This document shows positions 20,578-29,815 of a stretch of DNA of 64,000 bases, piece after piece. Both the position numbers and the translations under genes were made by a program. The DNA is taken from NCBI GenBank assembly GCA_945861155.1, contig CAMATN010000001.1:25155-89154 (forward strand), read 5' to 3'. How positions within the stretch are numbered: the stretch's first letter is position 1; each line of letters opens with the position of its first letter. The notes under the pieces are model-generated. The model saw only the letters and a program-made list of their open reading frames with translations. It was not told the DNA's origin and searched no databases. This stretch comes from Rhizobium sp. Q54 (GTDB lineage: Bacteria; Pseudomonadota; Alphaproteobacteria; ATCC43930; CGMCC-115725).

Positions 20578-21636
20578 TCACGCAAGGACGGCGGCGGGTT
20601 CGCGCGCCGCGGCAGAATGCCGCTGGTCGCCGGCCGTCCCACGGCAGGCGGTCCAGATGACGACCGTCAGCGGATCGCCCGGAAGGTGCCGCGGCGGCGC
20701 CGGTTCGAGGCCGGCGGCCCGGCACCATTCATCGATATCGGCATCGGCGAAGCCCAGCCGGCGATGGGCATGCTCCTCGCGCAGGAAGTCGAGCGCGTGC
20801 GGCGCGAAATCGACAAGGATCAGTGTCCCGCGCGGCCGCAGCACCCGCGCCGCCTCGGCGAGCGCCGCCGCGGGCCGGTCCGCGTAGTGCAGCACCTGGT
20901 GAATGACGACTGCGTCGAACGAGGCATCGGCGATCGGCAGCTGATACATGTCGCCGAGCCGAACGATGCTGTTGGCGAGCCCGGCGCGTTCGAGATTGAC
21001 GCGGGCGCTGGCGAGCATCTCGCGCGATTGATCGATGCCGAGGGCGTTGGCGACGCGTGGCCCGAGGATCTCGAGCATGCGGCCGGTGCCGGTGCCGATA
21101 TCGAGCAAGTCGCGGGGTGCGGCGGCCCCGACGATGTCGGCAAGCGCGCTCTCGACCTCGCGCTCGCCGACATAGAGGGAGCGGATGCGGTGCCATTGCG
21201 CGGCATTTTCGCGAAAATATGCCGCCGCCAGCTCGGCGCGCTGGCGCTTGATCGCGGCGAGACGTTGCAGGTCGAGCGCGATCGTCTCGTCGGATTGATC
21301 GCAGGCGGCGACCAGATGGCGGCTCAGCGCGCCCGCCGCGCTTCCGGAACTGAGGCGGCTCGAACTCAGGCGATAGAACACCCAGCTGCCCTCGCGGAAG
21401 CGATCGAGGAGGCCGGCATCGCACAGCAGCTTCAGATGGCGCGATACGCGCGGCTGACTTTGGCCAAGGATTTGCGCAAGGTCGCTGACGGTCAGTTCGC
21501 CCCGCGCGCACAGCACCAGAAGACGCAGCCGCGACGGCTCGGCCACGGCGCGCAGCGCGGCGAGCAACTCGCCCATCGATGCGCCGGCTTGCGATGGGCC
21601 GGATTGGGGTGCGTTCGTTTGGCTATCGCCGATCAT
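20578..21636 (-). CDS. ArsR-family HTH regulator fused to SAM-dependent methyltransferase; start moved to MIGDSQ
   Basis: N-term LRAVAEPSRLRLLVLCARGELTVSDLAQILGQSQPRVSRHLKLLCDAGLL; C-term LLDIGTGTGRMLEILGPRVANALGIDQSREML. Confidence 0.93.
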   Translation of the reverse strand: MIGDSQTNAPQSGPSQAGASMGELLAALRAVAEPSRLRLLVLCARGELTVSDLAQILGQSQPRVSRHLKLLCDAGLLDRFREGSWVFYRLSSSRLSSGSAAGALSRHLVAACDQSDETIALDLQRLAAIKRQRAELAAAYFRENAAQWHRIRSLYVGEREVESALADIVGAAAPRDLLDIGTGTGRMLEILGPRVANALGIDQSREMLASARVNLERAGLANSIVRLGDMYQLPIADASFDAVVIHQVLHYADRPAAALAEAARVLRPRGTLILVDFAPHALDFLREEHAHRRLGFADADIDEWCRAAGLEPAPPRHLPGDPLTVVIWTACRGTAGDQRHSAAAREPAAVLA

Positions 21637-21644
21637 GCCTAAAC

Positions 21645-21664
21645 ATATAAACATATCTTTATAT
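21645..21664. promoter_or_regulatory. Candidate operator: perfect inverted repeat ATATAAA-CATATC-TTTATAT
   Basis: 7-bp perfect arms with 6-bp spacer, AT-rich in a GC-rich genome, immediately 5' of the arsR/methyltransferase start. Confidence 0.6.
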
Positions 21665-21828
21665 CGTCAATGGAGATCCGCCTGCCGCAGGTCTTACGGG
21701 GAATGCGGAGGGTTCCATGCGCCTGCCCAACGCAGGCGGCAGCAAGGATCGCTTGCCGTCATTCCGCGTTTTTCGTCATTATCGCGCCGCCCCATCGCCT
21801 GGCAGGTCACCAGATTCGAGGCTTGTAG

Positions 21829-22695
21829 ATGCGTGCTTGCCACTTGCGGCTGACTTTGACCGCGGCGTTTGCAGCGGCCCTCGCCGTCGCCGGTTGCGCC
21901 GTGCCGGGCGCCCCGGGAGCCTCCCTCGGGGCCTCCCTCGGGGCCACGCAGTCGGCCGCCCTCGACGACTCCTTCAACGATCCGCTCGAGGAGACGAACC
22001 GCGCGATCTTCGCCTTCAACCAGGCGGTAGACCAGGCGGTGTTGATCCCGGTGGCGAAAACCTACCGCACGGTGCTGCCGCCGCCGGTGCGCCAATCGGT
22101 GCACGATTTCCTGCAGAACCTCAACGGGCCGGTGATTTTCGGCAATGATTTGCTGCAGGGCCGGTTCGGGTTGGCCGCCGACACGCTTGGGCGGCTTGCG
22201 ATCAACACGACGCTCGGGATCGGCGGCATGTTTGACGTCGCCACGCCGATCGGCATCCCGCATCACTCCAACGATCTTGGCGTGACGCTTGCGACCTGGG
22301 GCTTCGCCGAAGGTCCCTATGTCGTTGTGCCGGTGCTGGGATCCTCAAACCCGCGCGATTTGATCGGCAAGATCGGCGACAGTTTCGCCGATCCGGGCGA
22401 TTACGTCGCCGCCCAACACAATTTGCTGTGGGCGTCTCTGGCGCGCGCCGCTGTGTCCGGGATCGACGTGCGTTCGCGCAACATCGAAAATCTGGCCGAT
22501 ATCGAAAAAACCGCGCTCGACTATTATGCGACGATTCGCTCGCTTTACCGACAGCGGCGAGCGACGCAGATCCGCCATGAACGCTCCACCCTGCCGAACC
22601 CGACCCCGGTGCAAGGCAGCGATGGCGGGCCGCTCCCCGGGATCTCCTACCGCTTCGCCAATACCCCCCAATTGCGCGAGGTTTCCGCGAAATGA
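21829..22695 (+). CDS. mlaA: MlaA (VacJ) family outer-membrane lipoprotein
   Basis: Lipobox VAGC; DPLEETNRAIFAFNQAVDQAVLIPVAKTYR; GIPHHSNDLGVTLATWGFAEGPYVVVPVLGSSNPRD. Confidence 0.95.
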   Translation: MRACHLRLTLTAAFAAALAVAGCAVPGAPGASLGASLGATQSAALDDSFNDPLEETNRAIFAFNQAVDQAVLIPVAKTYRTVLPPPVRQSVHDFLQNLNGPVIFGNDLLQGRFGLAADTLGRLAINTTLGIGGMFDVATPIGIPHHSNDLGVTLATWGFAEGPYVVVPVLGSSNPRDLIGKIGDSFADPGDYVAAQHNLLWASLARAAVSGIDVRSRNIENLADIEKTALDYYATIRSLYRQRRATQIRHERSTLPNPTPVQGSDGGPLPGISYRFANTPQLREVSAK

Positions 22696-23294
22696 TGCGA
22701 CGTTCGGTTTTGCTGGCCACGCTGGCCCTGAGCCTGGGCCTGATATGTCTCGCCGCGCCGCGCCAGGCACTCGCGCAGGATGCGCGCGCTTTCGTCGGCG
22801 CCCTCGGTGCGCAGGCCATCCAGGTATTGGGCCCGAGCGTCCCGCCGGCCCAGCGGGTCGCCCGATTTCGCGCCCTGTTCCGCGATGATTTCGACGTGCC
22901 CAACATTGGTCGCTTCGTTCTCGGCCGGTATTGGCGCGTCGCGACGCCGCAGGAGCAGGAGGAATTCCTGACGCTTTTTCAGGAATATATCGTGCGCGCC
23001 TATAGCGCCCGGCTCGGCGAATATGGCGGTGAGCCGTTCCGCGTCACCGGCGCCCGCCCGACCGGTGAGGAGACCGTCGTCACCAGCGAGATCGTCCGCC
23101 CCGGCGGCAGTCCGATCCAGGTCGACTGGTATCTCGACAACCGCGCCGGTCGGTACAAGATCACCGATGTTTATGTCGCTGGCGTCAGCATGAAGGTAAC
23201 GCAGCGCGACGAGTTCGCTGCGGTGATCCAGCGCAACGGCGGCCGCATCGAGGGGTTGCTGGCGCTGCTGCGCCAGAAGCTCGCGGCCAGCTGA
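22692..23294 (+). CDS. mlaC: MlaC/Ttg2D phospholipid-binding ABC transporter protein
   Basis: FRDDFDVPNIGRFVLGRYWR, YKITDVYVAGVSMKVTQRDEFAAVIQRNGG; overlaps mlaA stop. Confidence 0.93.
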   Translation: MMRRSVLLATLALSLGLICLAAPRQALAQDARAFVGALGAQAIQVLGPSVPPAQRVARFRALFRDDFDVPNIGRFVLGRYWRVATPQEQEEFLTLFQEYIVRAYSARLGEYGGEPFRVTGARPTGEETVVTSEIVRPGGSPIQVDWYLDNRAGRYKITDVYVAGVSMKVTQRDEFAAVIQRNGGRIEGLLALLRQKLAAS

Positions 23295-23432
23295 CCGGCT
23301 GATCGCGCACCGATGACGGCGTTTGCTCCGCGCGACCCATTTCGATTGCCGCTCGCCGCTCCGCTCCGGTAACAGCCGGTCTCGCCCGGCGTTCAAGTCG
23401 TGCGGTTGGCGCACGATGCGGGACATTCGACG

Positions 23433-24140
23433 ATGGACGAGATTTGGCACCGTATTGGCCGGGCGGCGGTTCACGCGCTGCTCGCGGCGGCGTTTGTCTT
23501 GAGCTGTTCGATTGGGTTCGCCGCCGAGCCGTCAAAAATGCAATCGCTGTGGTTCGACCCGACGCAGCTGCCCTCCTTTATCGGCGTGGTCGATCGCTTT
23601 CTGCCCAACCCGGACGGCCGGGTCGACCGCCTGGTCTTCAAGGAAGGTCCGCAGATCGCCTTCCCGCCGGATGCGTTCGAGGCGATCCGCGAGGTCGCGC
23701 CGGCCGGTCGTCCGCTGGTCGTTTGGGGCATCCGCGCCCGCAGCGCGGCGGTCATCACGATGCTGGCCTTCGGCGCGCCCGATGCCGAGCCGACGGTGCT
23801 CGACCGGTTCTATTGGCGGCCGGAGCCTGGCCGGAATGAGGGCAGGAGGGAGATGCTACTGATCGGCACGGTGTGGGTGCCGTATCTGTCGCCGCAAGGT
23901 CAGACCGCCGGAGCGATCTTGGAGAACGGCGACGTTGTTCGCGTCGAGCCCAAGATCGCGGCGATGTTCAAGGACCGTTTCGTTGCCGGGGCCAAGATCG
24001 TCGCGGAAGGGACCGGTTCCGAGACGCCGCAAGGCAAGGCGATTGACGCCGAGCGGGTCGGCGACTCGATCGCGACGGTCCAAAGCCTGCCACGCCCTCT
24101 GCCGGGAGCGTCTGGCGGTGAAGGGCGGCCGGCGAGATGA
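23433..24140 (+). CDS. Secreted hypothetical protein
   Basis: Signal peptide ending SIGFAAEP; no family recognised. Confidence 0.65.
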   Translation: MDEIWHRIGRAAVHALLAAAFVLSCSIGFAAEPSKMQSLWFDPTQLPSFIGVVDRFLPNPDGRVDRLVFKEGPQIAFPPDAFEAIREVAPAGRPLVVWGIRARSAAVITMLAFGAPDAEPTVLDRFYWRPEPGRNEGRREMLLIGTVWVPYLSPQGQTAGAILENGDVVRVEPKIAAMFKDRFVAGAKIVAEGTGSETPQGKAIDAERVGDSIATVQSLPRPLPGASGGEGRPAR

Positions 24141-24150
24141 GACCAGGCCG

Positions 24151-26019
24151 GTGACCGCCGCCGATAACCAGGAACCGGCCGAGCGCAACCACACGGCCAG
24201 CACGGCCGCCTTTCTGCGCCGCTTCTTCCGGCTGGCGGCGCCGTTCTTCACCTCCGAAGAAAAGTGGATGGCATGGACGCTCTTGATCGGGGTGCTCGCG
24301 CTGACCTCCGTGCAGATCGCCATCGCGATCCGGCTCAACGTGTGGAACCGCGACTTTTTCAACGCCCTCGAAAGCCACGACTGGAACGGCTTCATCTATC
24401 AGATGGAATTGTTCGGGCTGCTCGCCGCCACGACGATGGGCATCGCGGTCTATCAGGTCTATGTCAGGCAGCTGCTGCAACTGCGCTGGCGCCGCTGGCT
24501 GACCGCGAGGTTTGTCGATCGATGGCTGGAGGACGGCCGCCATTATCAGCTCAACTTCATCGATAGCGGGGTCGACAATCCCGATCAGCGGATCTCCGAA
24601 AACACCCGGCACGCGACCGAGATGGCGATCGAATTCGGGCTCGGCATTTTCGACAAGACGATCACGCTGATCTCGTTCATCGGCATCCTGTGGACCATAT
24701 CAGGCCCGCTCGATGTAACGCTCGGAACGATGTCGTTTCGGATCCCCGGCTATATGGTGTTCGCCGCGCTGCTCTATGCCGGGATCGGCTCGATCCTGAC
24801 TTATTTCGTCGGACGGCCGATCGTCGCGGCCAACCGGCTCCAGACCGCGAAAGAGGCGGATTACCGCTTCGCCCTGGTGCGTTTGCGCGAGAACAGCGAG
24901 GCGGTGGCGCTGATCCGCGGCGAGGCCGACGAAAAGGGAGTGCTGACCGGCTATTTCAACGACGTCCTGGCCTCGACGATCGGGCTGATGCGGACGCAGC
25001 GCCGGCTCATGTGGCTGACCAGCTTCTATGCCGCGGTCGGCATGGTCTACCCGACCCTGGTCGCCAGCCCGCGCTTTTTCGCCGGCGCGATCACCCTGGG
25101 CGTCTTGATGCAGATCACCGCCGCGTTCGGGCAGGTGCAGACGTCGCTCAACTGGTTCGTCGACAATTTCCCGCGCATCGCCGAATGGCGCTCGCATGTC
25201 GAGCGGCTGCTCGAATTCGATGAGGTGCTGCACTCGACGGCCGAAGCGCAATCCGAATCGGGCGAGAGCACCAGCATCCACATCGCCGACAGCACCGCGG
25301 AGGGTATCGACGGGTTGCGCTTCGACGATCTGCAGATAGCCCTTGCCGACGGCAGCGTCGTGATTACCGACGCCAATACCCTGATCAGCAAAGGCGAGCG
25401 GGTGCTGATCGTCGGACCTTCGGGAAGTGGCAAGAGCACGCTGTTCCGCGCGGTTGCCGGGCTGTGGCCGTGGGGTACGGGCAAGATCACGATGCCCGAC
25501 CGCAACCTGATGATGTTCATGCCGCAGCGACCCTATCTGCCGCTCGGCACGCTGCGCGAGGCGCTCGCCTATCCTTCGGTGGCTCAGGAATTTTCGGACG
25601 CCACCCTCGAAGCGGCGCTGCGGCGCTGCGGTCTGGAGAATCTGGTCGAGCGCCTCGATGAGCGGGAGCGTTGGGACCGGGTGCTGAGCGGCGGCGAACA
25701 GCAGCGTCTCGCCTTTGCCCGGGTGTTCTTGCACAAGCCCGAATGGGTGTTCATGGACGAGGCCACCTCGGCCCTCGACGAGGACGCGCAGCAGGCGGTG
25801 ATGAGCCTGTTCACCGAGGAACTGGCCGGCACGACACTCGTGTCGATCGCGCATCGTCCGGGAATGGACGCCTTTCACGATCGCACCCTTACCCTGGTCG
25901 TCGCGGCCGGCGGCGCACGCCTTATTACAAAGCGCCCGCCGCCGGAACCGCGCGACACGAAGCGGCCGCCGCGGGGGTTCGTCAAGGACGTGCTGCGCCG
26001 CTTCCGCACGACGCGATAG
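24151..26019 (+). CDS. SbmA/BacA-like (YddA-type) ABC transporter, fused membrane and ATPase domains; likely GTG start at 24151
   Basis: LNVWNRDFFNALESHDWNGF, WRRWLTARFVDRWL, DNPDQRISEN; ATPase GPSGSGKSTL, LSGGEQQRLAFARVFLHKPEWVFMDEATSALD. Confidence 0.93.
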   Translation: MTAADNQEPAERNHTASTAAFLRRFFRLAAPFFTSEEKWMAWTLLIGVLALTSVQIAIAIRLNVWNRDFFNALESHDWNGFIYQMELFGLLAATTMGIAVYQVYVRQLLQLRWRRWLTARFVDRWLEDGRHYQLNFIDSGVDNPDQRISENTRHATEMAIEFGLGIFDKTITLISFIGILWTISGPLDVTLGTMSFRIPGYMVFAALLYAGIGSILTYFVGRPIVAANRLQTAKEADYRFALVRLRENSEAVALIRGEADEKGVLTGYFNDVLASTIGLMRTQRRLMWLTSFYAAVGMVYPTLVASPRFFAGAITLGVLMQITAAFGQVQTSLNWFVDNFPRIAEWRSHVERLLEFDEVLHSTAEAQSESGESTSIHIADSTAEGIDGLRFDDLQIALADGSVVITDANTLISKGERVLIVGPSGSGKSTLFRAVAGLWPWGTGKITMPDRNLMMFMPQRPYLPLGTLREALAYPSVAQEFSDATLEAALRRCGLENLVERLDERERWDRVLSGGEQQRLAFARVFLHKPEWVFMDEATSALDEDAQQAVMSLFTEELAGTTLVSIAHRPGMDAFHDRTLTLVVAAGGARLITKRPPPEPRDTKRPPRGFVKDVLRRFRTTR

Positions 26020-26082
26020 GCGCAGGGGTGAGCGCGCCAGGAGGCATTGGCGCCGCCCTCGTTCGTCGTGAGGGAGGTGTGG

Positions 26083-27978
26083 ATGGCCGAGGAAAATAGC
26101 GACCGGGGGACGCTGGCCGACGCCGCCTCGGCGCCCGAAAGACGGTCGGGCGGGTTCATGCCGCCGCTCGTCGTCGCGGCCATCGTGATCGCCGGGCTCT
26201 ATTTCGCGCGGACGGTGCTGCAGCCGTTCGCGCTGGCGGTGCTGCTGAGCCTGATGCTGGCGCCGGCGGTACACTGGCTGGACCATCACGGGCTCGGGCG
26301 GGTTCCGGCGGTCCTCCTGACCGTACTATGCGCGTTTGTCGTGATTCTCGGTTTTGTCTTCGCGGTGGGAGAAGAGGCGATCGGGCTGGTGCGGAACCTG
26401 CCGCGCTATCAAGAGAACATCGCGGCGAAGATACGCTCGCTGAATGACGCGGTTCCCGGCGCCGGCATGCTGGGGCGGGCGAGCGGAGTGTTTAACGACC
26501 TCGCCGGCGAGTTTGCCGGCTCGGCGTCTCGCGGCGCACCGGCGATCGGCGTCGGCGTGCCCGGCGATCTGACGGCGCCTGCGACGCCCGCGCCGCCGAT
26601 GTCGGTTGAGATCCGCGAGCCCGGGCTGGCCCCGCTCGATGTATTGCGAAACGTCGTAGGTCCGGTGCTGTCGCCGCTGGCATCGGGCGGGCTGGTCATG
26701 CTGTTTGTCGTGCTGATCCTGCTGAAGCGCGAGGATTTGCGCGACCGCGTGCTGCGCCTCGCCGGCGCGCGCGATCTCCATCGCACGACCGCAGCGATGA
26801 ACGAGGCTGCCGAAAGGATCAGCAAATACCTGTTGATGCAGCTCGCGGTCGGGCTTTCCTTCGGCATACCGGTCGGCATTGGGCTCGCGGTGATCGGGAT
26901 TCCGAATGCGCCGCTCTGGGGCATGCTCGGCGTGGTGCTGCGTTTCATCCCGTTGATCGGCGGCCCGATTGCCGCGGTGTTCCCGGTCGCGCTGGCGATC
27001 GCGGTATCGCCGGGCTGGGGGCCCTTGCTGTGGACGGTCCTGCTGTTCATCGCGATCGAGGTGATCATCGGAAATGTCGTAGAGCCGCTCGTCTATGGCC
27101 GCAGCACCGGCCTCTCCCCTGTGGCGGTGGTCGCCGCGGCCGTGTTCTGGACCTGGCTGTGGGGGGTGGTCGGGCTGTTGCTGGCGACGCCGCTGACGGT
27201 CTGTCTGGTGGTGCTCGGGCGCTATGTGCCGCACCTGCAGTTCCTCGACATTCTGCTCGGCAATCGCCCGGTGCTGTCGCCCGAGGAGAGCTTCTATCAG
27301 CGGCTGCTCGCCCGCGATCCTGAGGAAGCCACCGAGCAGGCCGAGGAATTCGCCCGGGAAAAATCGCTAGCGGAATTTTTCGATGAGGTCGCGGTTCCGG
27401 CCTTGGTAATGGCCCAGGCCGACAGCGACCGCGCCGCGCTGACGCCGCAGCGCCGCGCCGTGATCGCCGAGGGCGTCGCCGCGATCCTCGACAATCTGGT
27501 CGAGGAGGGGCGCGCCGAACTCGACGAGTCGGAAGCGGACGGGCCGACGATCGCTTTGCTGGCCGGCCGGAACGAACTCGATCTCGCGGCGGCATGGCTG
27601 CTGCAGCATCTGTTGCGACTGCGCGGCCACCGCACCGTGGTGTTCGCGCCCGACGCGGTGTCGACCTTCAACCTCGATCGCCTGCCGCTGCGCGGTGTGC
27701 AGGTCGTGTGTCTGTCGTTGCTCAGCACCAGCTCGGCCGCCCGCGCCCGCTATCTCGTCCGGCGCATCCGACGGCAGGCGCGGCGGGCGAATGTGGTGAT
27801 CGGGTTTTGGGGCCAAAGCGGGGCCGATTTTTCGCTGCAAGAGGCGACTACCGCTACCGCCGCCGATAAGGTCGTCATCACCCTCGCCGCCGCGCTCGCC
27901 GACATCGAGGCGGTGCTGGCCGAGGGCCATCCCGGCGCCGACAAACCCTCCGACAAACTCGCCCGCCAATCGGCGTGA
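26083..27978 (+). CDS. AI-2E family (PerM-like) transporter with an additional C-terminal domain of about 200 aa
   Basis: N-term TM region with VLRFIPLIGGPIAAVFP and GNVVEPLVYGRSTGLSPVAVV; C-term soluble alpha/beta region. Confidence 0.9.
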   Translation: MAEENSDRGTLADAASAPERRSGGFMPPLVVAAIVIAGLYFARTVLQPFALAVLLSLMLAPAVHWLDHHGLGRVPAVLLTVLCAFVVILGFVFAVGEEAIGLVRNLPRYQENIAAKIRSLNDAVPGAGMLGRASGVFNDLAGEFAGSASRGAPAIGVGVPGDLTAPATPAPPMSVEIREPGLAPLDVLRNVVGPVLSPLASGGLVMLFVVLILLKREDLRDRVLRLAGARDLHRTTAAMNEAAERISKYLLMQLAVGLSFGIPVGIGLAVIGIPNAPLWGMLGVVLRFIPLIGGPIAAVFPVALAIAVSPGWGPLLWTVLLFIAIEVIIGNVVEPLVYGRSTGLSPVAVVAAAVFWTWLWGVVGLLLATPLTVCLVVLGRYVPHLQFLDILLGNRPVLSPEESFYQRLLARDPEEATEQAEEFAREKSLAEFFDEVAVPALVMAQADSDRAALTPQRRAVIAEGVAAILDNLVEEGRAELDESEADGPTIALLAGRNELDLAAAWLLQHLLRLRGHRTVVFAPDAVSTFNLDRLPLRGVQVVCLSLLSTSSAARARYLVRRIRRQARRANVVIGFWGQSGADFSLQEATTATAADKVVITLAAALADIEAVLAEGHPGADKPSDKLARQSA

Positions 27979-28034
27979 CATTAGTCTGACGCGGGCAATT
28001 GCGGCACTGTTCGCGATATGCAAACATCACCGCA

Positions 28035-28292
28035 ATGCAGGTCGTGATCGCCCGTGATGCCTTGAAGGTGCTGTCACGCATGCAGCCGGCCAAAGCTCGG
28101 GATATTCGTGAGGCGGTCACCCAGATGGCCGCTGACCCGAGCGCGCCGAACAACAATCTGCGACCGCTGAAAGGCGTGCCGAACGGTTTTCGCATCCGAG
28201 TCGGGGATTGGCGCGTGTCGTATACGCTTGATCGCGCTGCCGATCTGGTCAGCGTTTTTGAGATCGCGGCGAGAGGAGGGGCGTATCGATGA
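28035..28292 (+). CDS. RelE/ParE-superfamily toxin-like protein
   Basis: MQVVIARDALKVLSRMQPAKARDIREAVTQMAADPSAPNNNLRPLKGVPNGFRIRVGDWRVSYTLD. Confidence 0.88.
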   Translation: MQVVIARDALKVLSRMQPAKARDIREAVTQMAADPSAPNNNLRPLKGVPNGFRIRVGDWRVSYTLDRAADLVSVFEIAARGGAYR

Positions 28293-28753
28293 ACACGCGG
28301 CGTATTGGTCCACGCATCCGCGCCGGTGGGGCGGATGCCGAGGCGGTCCGGGCCTTCATTGCCGAGAAAATCCCTGAAGCCCGGGTCGTCGGCGAGGGTG
28401 AGCCCGCCGATTTCGTCATGATGAAACAAGAGGATTTCGAGGAGGCGCTGGAGGATGCCGCAGCTGTCGCCGCCTATGCGCGAACTCGCCACGAGGAGTT
28501 CGTGCCGATTGCGCTCGCCGACCGCCTTCTCGCGGGCGAGAGCCCCGTCAAGGTCTGGCGCGAGTATCGCGGCCTTGGCTTGGCTGCGCTCGCGACCGCC
28601 GCGGGGATCGGCAAGGGCTATCTATCGCAAATCGAGAACGGGCACCGCCAAGGCACGGTCGATACGCTCCGGAAGCTCGCGGCGACTCTGTCGGTCGACC
28701 TCGACGATCTGACCCGACCCGCGCCTTCCCGCGACGCGGCCAAGGGCGCGTGA
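28289..28753 (+). CDS. XRE-family HTH antitoxin-like protein with N-terminal Phd/RelB-like segment
   Basis: VWREYRGLGLAALATAAGIGKGYLSQIENGHRQGTVDTLRKLAATLSVDLDDL; ATGA overlap with toxin stop. Confidence 0.85.
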   Translation: MNTRRIGPRIRAGGADAEAVRAFIAEKIPEARVVGEGEPADFVMMKQEDFEEALEDAAAVAAYARTRHEEFVPIALADRLLAGESPVKVWREYRGLGLAALATAAGIGKGYLSQIENGHRQGTVDTLRKLAATLSVDLDDLTRPAPSRDAAKGA

Positions 28754-28776
28754 GGCGCCGATTCCATCGGACTGGA

Positions 28777-29565
28777 TCACCGCCCCTTCAACACCGGCTT
28801 GCGGCGCTCGCGCCAGGCTTGGTGCGCTTCCTTTTTGTCCTCGGTCAGTTCGAGCGCCATGAAGCGGTAGAGATCGGCGTTGGCCGCCTCGCGCAGCGAC
28901 CCGTCGAGCCCGAAGGCAACCGCCTCCTTGGCAAGGCGCGCTGCGAGTGGCGGCAGCGTCGCGATATGCTCGGCGACTTCCATCGCCTTCGCCATCAATT
29001 CGCCGTGCGGCGCCACCCATTGCGCGAGGCCGGCCCGATAGGCCTCGTCGGCCTTCAGCGGAAACCCCATCGCGAGCTTCATCGCCTGGCCGCGGCCGAC
29101 CCAGCGCGCGAGCCGCACCGTGCCGCCCTGCGCCGGCAGGATGCCGAGCGAGACCTGGGTCAGCCGCCACTCGGCGCGTTCGGAGGCGACGATCAGGTCG
29201 CAGCAATAGGTCACGATGCAGCCGATCCCGATCGCATAGCCGTTGACCGCCGCGACCGTCGGCTTGGCGAAATCCGACAGCAAATTCATCGCCTGATGGC
29301 GCCGCCGCTTTGGCAGGGCCTCGATTGCGTCGGCGATCGAATCGCTGGTGTGGGTCTTCGGGTCCTTGATGTTGGCGCCGGCGCTGAACGCGCCCCCCGC
29401 CTCGTCGCCGGTCAGCACCACGCAGCGGATGTCGGGATCGTCCTCGATCTGCGGCAACATTTCCTTCAGAGCGGCATTGTAATCCTCGCCCCAGGCATTG
29501 CGCGCCTGCGGCCGCGACAAGGTCAGGATCGCGATCGCGCCGCGTTTTTCGTACAGCAAGGGCAT
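28777..29565 (-). CDS. Enoyl-CoA hydratase/isomerase family protein
   Basis: IAILTLSRPQARNAW, GAFSAGANIKD, AAVNGYAIGIGCIVTYCCDLIVASERAEW. Confidence 0.93.
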   Translation of the reverse strand: MPLLYEKRGAIAILTLSRPQARNAWGEDYNAALKEMLPQIEDDPDIRCVVLTGDEAGGAFSAGANIKDPKTHTSDSIADAIEALPKRRRHQAMNLLSDFAKPTVAAVNGYAIGIGCIVTYCCDLIVASERAEWRLTQVSLGILPAQGGTVRLARWVGRGQAMKLAMGFPLKADEAYRAGLAQWVAPHGELMAKAMEVAEHIATLPPLAARLAKEAVAFGLDGSLREAANADLYRFMALELTEDKKEAHQAWRERRKPVLKGR

Positions 29566-29590
29566 GGGCTTCCTCCCGCTCCAACCCGAT

Positions 29591-29653
29591 TGTCATCCCG
29601 GCGAAAGCCGGGACCCATGTCCGCCATGGATACCGGCTTTCGCCGGTATGACA
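29591..29653. repeat. Palindromic element (family B) TGTCATCCCGGCGAAAGCCGGGACCCATG...CATGGATACCGGCTTTCGCCGGTATGACA
   Basis: Paired hairpin arms; same family at 19493, 34816, 56598, 61977. Confidence 0.9.
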
Positions 29654-29815
29654 AGAAGAGATACTCGACCGCTGATCGGGAACCAGCCCCCGCGGGTTTG
29701 GTTATGAGTTGCAGGCCTGAACACTGAGCAATGCCGGGGCAACCGACGGTGTGGTGTATCGTGCGAGGTATAGCGCCTATTCCCGCATCGTTTTGGACCT
29801 CATCCGGGGCGGCCG

